Of a DNA stretch of 64,000 bases, positions 60,878 to 64,000 are shown piece by piece (within the stretch, counting starts at the first letter, position 1; every line of letters starts with the position of its first letter). Source of the stretch: DATKHR01 sp036557365 (GTDB taxonomy: Bacteria > Acidobacteriota > Vicinamibacteria > Vicinamibacterales > CAVVIG01); NCBI GenBank assembly GCA_036557365.1, contig DATBHR010000101.1:62001-126000 (forward strand), read 5' to 3'. The notes below the pieces were generated by a model. The model saw only the letters and a program-made list of their open reading frames with translations, made no database searches and had not been told where the DNA came from. A program made the translations under genes and the position numbers.

Positions 60878-61372
60878 ATGCCCGGAAGGGTGTCTCTCGT
60901 TGCACTGTTCCTGTGCGGCAGTGTCTTCGCGGCCGGTGTCGTGCGAGCCGTCGCGCAGGAAGGGCCCGTCGTCCCGCTCGAACAGCGTGCACGCGGGGCC
61001 GAGCGCGTCGTCGTTGGACGCGTCGCGACCGTCACGCCGGCATGGCGGGTCAATGACTTCGGCGATCGTCTGATCGTCTCCACGCTCCGCGTACAGGTGG
61101 ACGAAACGCTGAAGGGCAACGCGCAGTCATCCGCGGACATCGAGGTCGAAGGCGGGACCATCGGCGAACTGACCCTGCACGTGTCCGATCAGCAGACGCT
61201 CGTCCCCGGCGATCGAGCGGTGTTTTATCTGAAGCGGAACGCCCGCGGTGTGTTCGTGCCGCATCTGCGCGGCCAGGGCGTCCTGCGCCTGGATCGATCC
61301 GACCGGGTACCAAACAGCAGCCTGACGCTGGACGAGATCCGGCGGACCGCCGCCGCTGGACGCGTACCGTGA
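60878..61372 (+). CDS. Exported protein of unknown function preceding a matrixin protease
   Basis: A 164-residue protein with a signal peptide (residues 1-27, ending VRAVAQ) and a beta-rich body: RGAERVVVGRVATVTPAWRV, STLRVQVDETLKGNAQSSAD, LVPGDRAVFYLKRNARGVFV. The pattern suggests an OB-fold or small beta-barrel, but I recognise no family. The next gene, a secreted metalloprotease, starts 16 bases after its stop on the same strand. It could be that protease's inhibitor, chaperone or substrate. The start is uncertain: ATG 60878 is preferred over GTG 60851. Confidence 0.65.
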   Translation: MPGRVSLVALFLCGSVFAAGVVRAVAQEGPVVPLEQRARGAERVVVGRVATVTPAWRVNDFGDRLIVSTLRVQVDETLKGNAQSSADIEVEGGTIGELTLHVSDQQTLVPGDRAVFYLKRNARGVFVPHLRGQGVLRLDRSDRVPNSSLTLDEIRRTAAAGRVP

Positions 61373-61388
61373 AAGCGGCAGGTGATTT

Positions 61389-62036
61389 GTGAAACTTGGC
61401 GCGCATCGCGCGTTGTTCGCGGCAGGCCTGGCCGTCGTCACCCTGCTGTCCGGCAAGGTGAGCGCGTACGTCCTGAGCGGCGTGTCGTGGCCTGATCGGC
61501 CCGTGCCGTATTCGATCAACACGACCAACATGGATCTGCCCGACGCCGCCGTGGAAACGGCGATGCAGGCGGGCGCGAACGTCTGGAGCCAGCAGACGAA
61601 CGCGTCGGTCGGCTTCACCTACACCGGCCGGAGCGCGCAGACGACGACCGGGAATGACGGCCTGAACCTCGTCGTCTTCCGAAATGCGGCGAGCGGATCG
61701 GCGATTGCCACGACGTACTGGTGGTCGCAGGGGTCGGCCATCGTCGACGCCGACGTCATCTTCTGGGACGGCGCCTTCCAGTTCTTCGCCGGAGCGACCG
61801 GCTGCGTCAACGGGTTCTACATCGAGGACATTGCCGCGCACGAGTTCGGCCACGTGCTCGGGCTGGGCCATTCGACGGTGGCGACGGCGACGATGTATCC
61901 GTCCGTATCGCCGTGCAACATGAGCAACCGCACGCTGGATCCGGACGACATCGCGGGCATCACGGCGCTCTACCCGCCGATGACGCTACCGACCGCACCG
62001 ACGCGCGTCCGCATCATCGGTCCGGCGCTTCACTGA
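61389..62036 (+). CDS. Matrixin-type (metzincin) zinc metalloprotease, secreted
   Basis: A 215-residue secreted protease. Signal peptide about residues 1-26. The metzincin zinc motif HEFGHVLGLGHS (151-162) is complete (HExxHxxGxxH), followed by the Met-turn ATMYPSVSP (Met169). A pre-catalytic YSINTTNMDLPDAAVETAMQ segment and a DADVIFWDGAFQFFAG region match matrixin catalytic domains. The start is a GTG at 61389 behind AGGTGA. It forms a pair with the exported protein just upstream. The substrate may be extracellular protein or the cell's own surface proteins. Confidence 0.87.
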   Translation: MKLGAHRALFAAGLAVVTLLSGKVSAYVLSGVSWPDRPVPYSINTTNMDLPDAAVETAMQAGANVWSQQTNASVGFTYTGRSAQTTTGNDGLNLVVFRNAASGSAIATTYWWSQGSAIVDADVIFWDGAFQFFAGATGCVNGFYIEDIAAHEFGHVLGLGHSTVATATMYPSVSPCNMSNRTLDPDDIAGITALYPPMTLPTAPTRVRIIGPALH

Positions 62037-62105
62037 CCGTCGCGTCGTTTCGTCCGCTTCCAAATCCCTTACGCGTCCGGCATGCGACGGTTCAGCTGCG
62101 CGTGA

Positions 62106-62111
62106 CATAAT
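62106..62111 (+). promoter_or_regulatory. Putative -10 element (CATAAT) upstream of the FKBP gene
   Basis: CATAAT lies 7 bases before the ATG at 62119, leaving almost no leader, as at 47674. No clear -35 box is seen at normal spacing. Confidence 0.3.
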
Positions 62112-62118
62112 CGCGGCT

Positions 62119-62559
62119 ATGGTCCACGTCCGTCGCTGGTCGCTTTCGACCGCCCTTCTCACGATCGGCCTGTTCTTCGTCAGCTGCACTGAGACGCCGA
62201 CTACACCGACCAACTCGGCCCCGTTCAGCCAGACCGATCTCGTGGTCGGAACCGGCGCGACCGCATCGACAGGCGCAACCTTGAGCGTGGACTACACCGG
62301 CTGGCTGTACGACTCGACGAAGTCGGACAACAAGGGACTGCAATTCGACTCGTCGATCGGGAAGGCGCCTTTCTCGTTCATCCTCGGCAACGGCGACGTC
62401 ATCAAGGGATGGGATCAGGGCGTGGCCGGGATGCGCGTGGGCGGCGTCCGTCGCCTCGTCGTGCCGCCGTCGCTCGCGTACGGCGATACGCGCAGCGGAC
62501 CCATTCCGCCGAACTCGACGCTCGTGTTCGACATCACGCTGCTCAGCGCCGGCACCTGA
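62119..62559 (+). CDS. FKBP-type peptidyl-prolyl isomerase, lipoprotein
   Basis: Peptidyl-prolyl isomerase of 146 residues that assists folding of envelope proteins. The N-terminus has a signal sequence and a lipobox-like FFVSC (Cys23), so it is probably a lipoprotein, though Phe and Ser flank the Cys less typically. The FKBP domain (about 38-146) shows GATLSVDYTGWLYDSTKS, then FILGNGDVIKGWDQGVAGMR and VVPPSLAYGDTRSG, then STLVFDITLLS, with the binding-pocket aromatic residues present. Confidence 0.93.
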   Translation: MVHVRRWSLSTALLTIGLFFVSCTETPTTPTNSAPFSQTDLVVGTGATASTGATLSVDYTGWLYDSTKSDNKGLQFDSSIGKAPFSFILGNGDVIKGWDQGVAGMRVGGVRRLVVPPSLAYGDTRSGPIPPNSTLVFDITLLSAGT

Positions 62560-62569
62560 GGCGCCTTCA

Positions 62570-62584
62570 CTGCGCAACGCGCAG
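62570..62584. terminator. Short perfect hairpin between convergent genes
   Basis: CTGCGC-AAC-GCGCAG forms a perfect 6-base stem between the convergent FKBP and beta-barrel genes. It has no T-run on either side, so terminator function is uncertain. Confidence 0.3.
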
Positions 62585-62599
62585 TCCCGCCGACGATCT

Positions 62600-63691
62600 C
62601 TAGGGGAACAAGTGGAAGCGGATGCCGATGAACCCGACGTTCATCGACTCGTCGATGCTGCCGTTTGCGCCGTGCGTGATGTCGCCCTCGACACGGACGA
62701 TGTTGAACTCTCCGTAGACCGCGATGGTGTTGTTGACCCACGCTTCGAAGCCACCACCGGCCATCCAGCTCCAGCCCTCGGTCTTCTGTGCGAATGTTTG
62801 CGTGCCGCCGGGGATCGTCTGAGTGATCCCGTTGACCGTGGTGGTCGTGTCGTTAATCGTTTCTGTCGTGGTGAACGTCGCCTCGTGGCGGTTCATGCCG
62901 CCCATGCCGTAGAGGCGGACGGGACCGATTGGGCCGCCTGCCTTGCCGGCGAGAATCAGCATTCTCGTCGTGACCGAGCTGTCGAAGTTGAAGGTGTCGC
63001 CCTGGCCGCTGACGGTGACGTCCGCCGGCTTCAGATAGCCGATGTGCCCCGCGGTGAATCGCGTGAACCAATAATCCGCTCCCGCGTTCAAGGCGATACC
63101 GGCATTGCTGTTGAGGCACTGCGTCACGTTCCCGCAGGCTTTGTCGGCGACGCTGCCGAATGTCGAGAACCCGATGGCGGCCGACAGCACGAGGCCCTTC
63201 TCCGGCGTGCCGTTCAGTCCGGTGCCCGGCCGGGCCGCGGCCTGTCCACGCAGCAGCCACGCCGCCGGCGGCGGTCCCTGCGACACGTGGACGGCGACGC
63301 TCGGCGTGATGTCGACGACGAAGGTCGTCGTGGTGCGCATGATGAACATGCTGCCAACGTCGACGCGCGTGCAGGCCGGTTGCGGCGGCGCGGGCTGGAG
63401 TCCGCGCGCGTCGAGCTGGATGCGGACCGAACTGGTGCAGCTGTCGATGTAAATCAGGACGTCCACTTCGTTTCCGCCTGCGCCCACGGCCAGCGTGGCG
63501 TCGCCGTCACTGTCCGCCGTCGCCGTCGCCGCCTGGTTGTTGTTGAACATCAGCTCGATGGCGGCGTTCGGTGGCGCGCTCTGCACCATCACGGTCTGCG
63601 CGGAGGCGACGCGCCGTCCTCCGGCCATGAACAGTGCGATCAGGAGCAGACGCAGAAGGACCCTTGGGGAAGCGTCGACGCGAAAAGGCAT
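62600..63691 (-). CDS. Exported beta-rich protein, possible outer-membrane beta-barrel
   Basis: A 363-residue protein with a signal peptide (residues 1-31, ending VASAQ). The N-terminal half has an Ig-like or carboxypeptidase-regulatory feel (SAPPNAAIELMFNNNQAATA). The C-terminal half is rich in alternating hydrophobic strands (GADYWFTRFTAGHIGYLKPA, EAWVNNTIAVYGEFNIVRVE) ending GFIGIRFHLFP, with a terminal aromatic-type residue pattern as in outer-membrane barrels. No specific family is recognised. It converges on the FKBP gene. Confidence 0.7.
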   Translation of the reverse strand: MPFRVDASPRVLLRLLLIALFMAGGRRVASAQTVMVQSAPPNAAIELMFNNNQAATATADSDGDATLAVGAGGNEVDVLIYIDSCTSSVRIQLDARGLQPAPPQPACTRVDVGSMFIMRTTTTFVVDITPSVAVHVSQGPPPAAWLLRGQAAARPGTGLNGTPEKGLVLSAAIGFSTFGSVADKACGNVTQCLNSNAGIALNAGADYWFTRFTAGHIGYLKPADVTVSGQGDTFNFDSSVTTRMLILAGKAGGPIGPVRLYGMGGMNRHEATFTTTETINDTTTTVNGITQTIPGGTQTFAQKTEGWSWMAGGGFEAWVNNTIAVYGEFNIVRVEGDITHGANGSIDESMNVGFIGIRFHLFP

Positions 63692-63735
63692 GGACCCCGA
63701 TTATCGTTCAGCGCGGCGCCCGGCGGCTACCCGCG

Positions 63736-64000
63736 TCAGTCCACCCGGAGCGCGTCCAGCGGATTGAGGCGTGCGGCGCGCCGTGCGGGCAGCCAGCATG
63801 CCACGAGCGCGACCGCGAGGAGCGTCAGCGTCGTGACGACGAGCACCGCGGCATCGTGGGCGGTGACGCCGTACAAGAGCGACTGCATCACGCGGCCGCC
63901 GGCGAGTGCCGTCGCCAGGCCCACGGCGACGCCGATGAGTGCCGCCGTTCCGCTCTGCTGCACGATCATCGTGACGACGTCGTGGGCCGTCGCACCGAGC
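63736..64000 (-). CDS. ABC transporter permease, MacB/FtsX type (partial, 5' end beyond window)
   Basis: C-terminal 87 residues of an FtsX-type permease. I translated the visible minus-strand codons: LGATAHDVVTMIVQQSGTAA continues into helices LIGVAVGLATALAGGRVMQS and LLYGVTAHDAAVLVVTTLTL, and it ends LPARRAARLNPLDALRVD, the usual ending of this family. It is the third member of the orphan permease group in the window; the N-terminal part lies beyond position 64000. Confidence 0.88.
   Translation of the reverse strand, partial: LGATAHDVVTMIVQQSGTAALIGVAVGLATALAGGRVMQSLLYGVTAHDAAVLVVTTLTLLAVALVACWLPARRAARLNPLDALRVD

Noticed and set aside
1..64000. CRISPR array, insertion sequence or prophage
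   Set aside because: I saw no regularly spaced repeats, transposase, integrase or phage structural genes in the window.

Overview
The window looks like chromosomal DNA of a high-GC Gram-negative bacterium, most likely an Acidobacteriota member (Vicinamibacteria-like). The main clue is three large orphan MacB/FtsX-type permeases without an ATPase gene beside them (54270-56681, 58153-60666, and a partial one from 63736), a hallmark of that phylum. An outer-membrane polysaccharide export protein, a lipoprotein and a beta-barrel-like protein support a Gram-negative envelope. The phylum call is an inference; no rRNA gene is present.

Layout. 1-5068: the start of clpP (cut by the window edge), tig and tRNA-Leu(UAG) on the minus strand. 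Next come an ECF sigma factor, its zinc-finger anti-sigma factor and a translationally coupled GT-C glycosyltransferase (minus strand), and a DUF6249 membrane protein (plus strand). 5069-37205: a very long polysaccharide locus on the plus strand. It opens with a regulatory region and a sigma-54-activator-like protein that has lost its ATPase motifs. Then 27 tightly packed genes follow: Wza-type export protein, asparagine synthase, Wzm/Wzt ABC exporter, many GT2 and GT4 glycosyltransferases, three SAM methyltransferases and one FkbM methyltransferase, a polysaccharide deacetylase, a polymerase-like membrane protein, a carbamoyltransferase, a GDP-fucose-synthase-like reductase and the priming sugar transferase. 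37236-43498: a geranylgeranyl-reductase-family flavoprotein and a PF14907 nucleotidyltransferase (plus strand) face an operon of a secreted regulatory-domain protein, a Wzc tyrosine autokinase and an O-antigen-ligase-like protein (minus strand).

43717-64000 is a mixed housekeeping and envelope region: a DUF3810 metalloprotease-like protein, TruA, an M3 peptidase divergent from an FHA-GAF-SpoIIE phosphatase, small proteins, a ComEA-like helix-hairpin-helix protein, a DUF4097 protein, a secreted unknown, a membrane protein with a degenerate J-domain, the orphan permeases flanking a Ser/Thr kinase-BRCT fusion, a secreted protein paired with a matrixin protease, an FKBP lipoprotein and a beta-barrel-like protein.

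How it works together. The central locus probably makes, modifies (amidation, carbamoylation, methylation, deacetylation, deoxy-sugar) and exports a complex cell-surface glycan. It mixes parts of the ABC-transporter route (Wzm/Wzt with a Wzt C-terminal domain) with Wzx/Wzy-route parts (Wza, Wzc, polymerase- and ligase-like proteins), and no Wzx flippase is seen. Two AT-rich promoter-like regions, ahead of the regulator and ahead of the wzc operon, share an 8-base motif at nearly the same distance from the start codon, which suggests common control.
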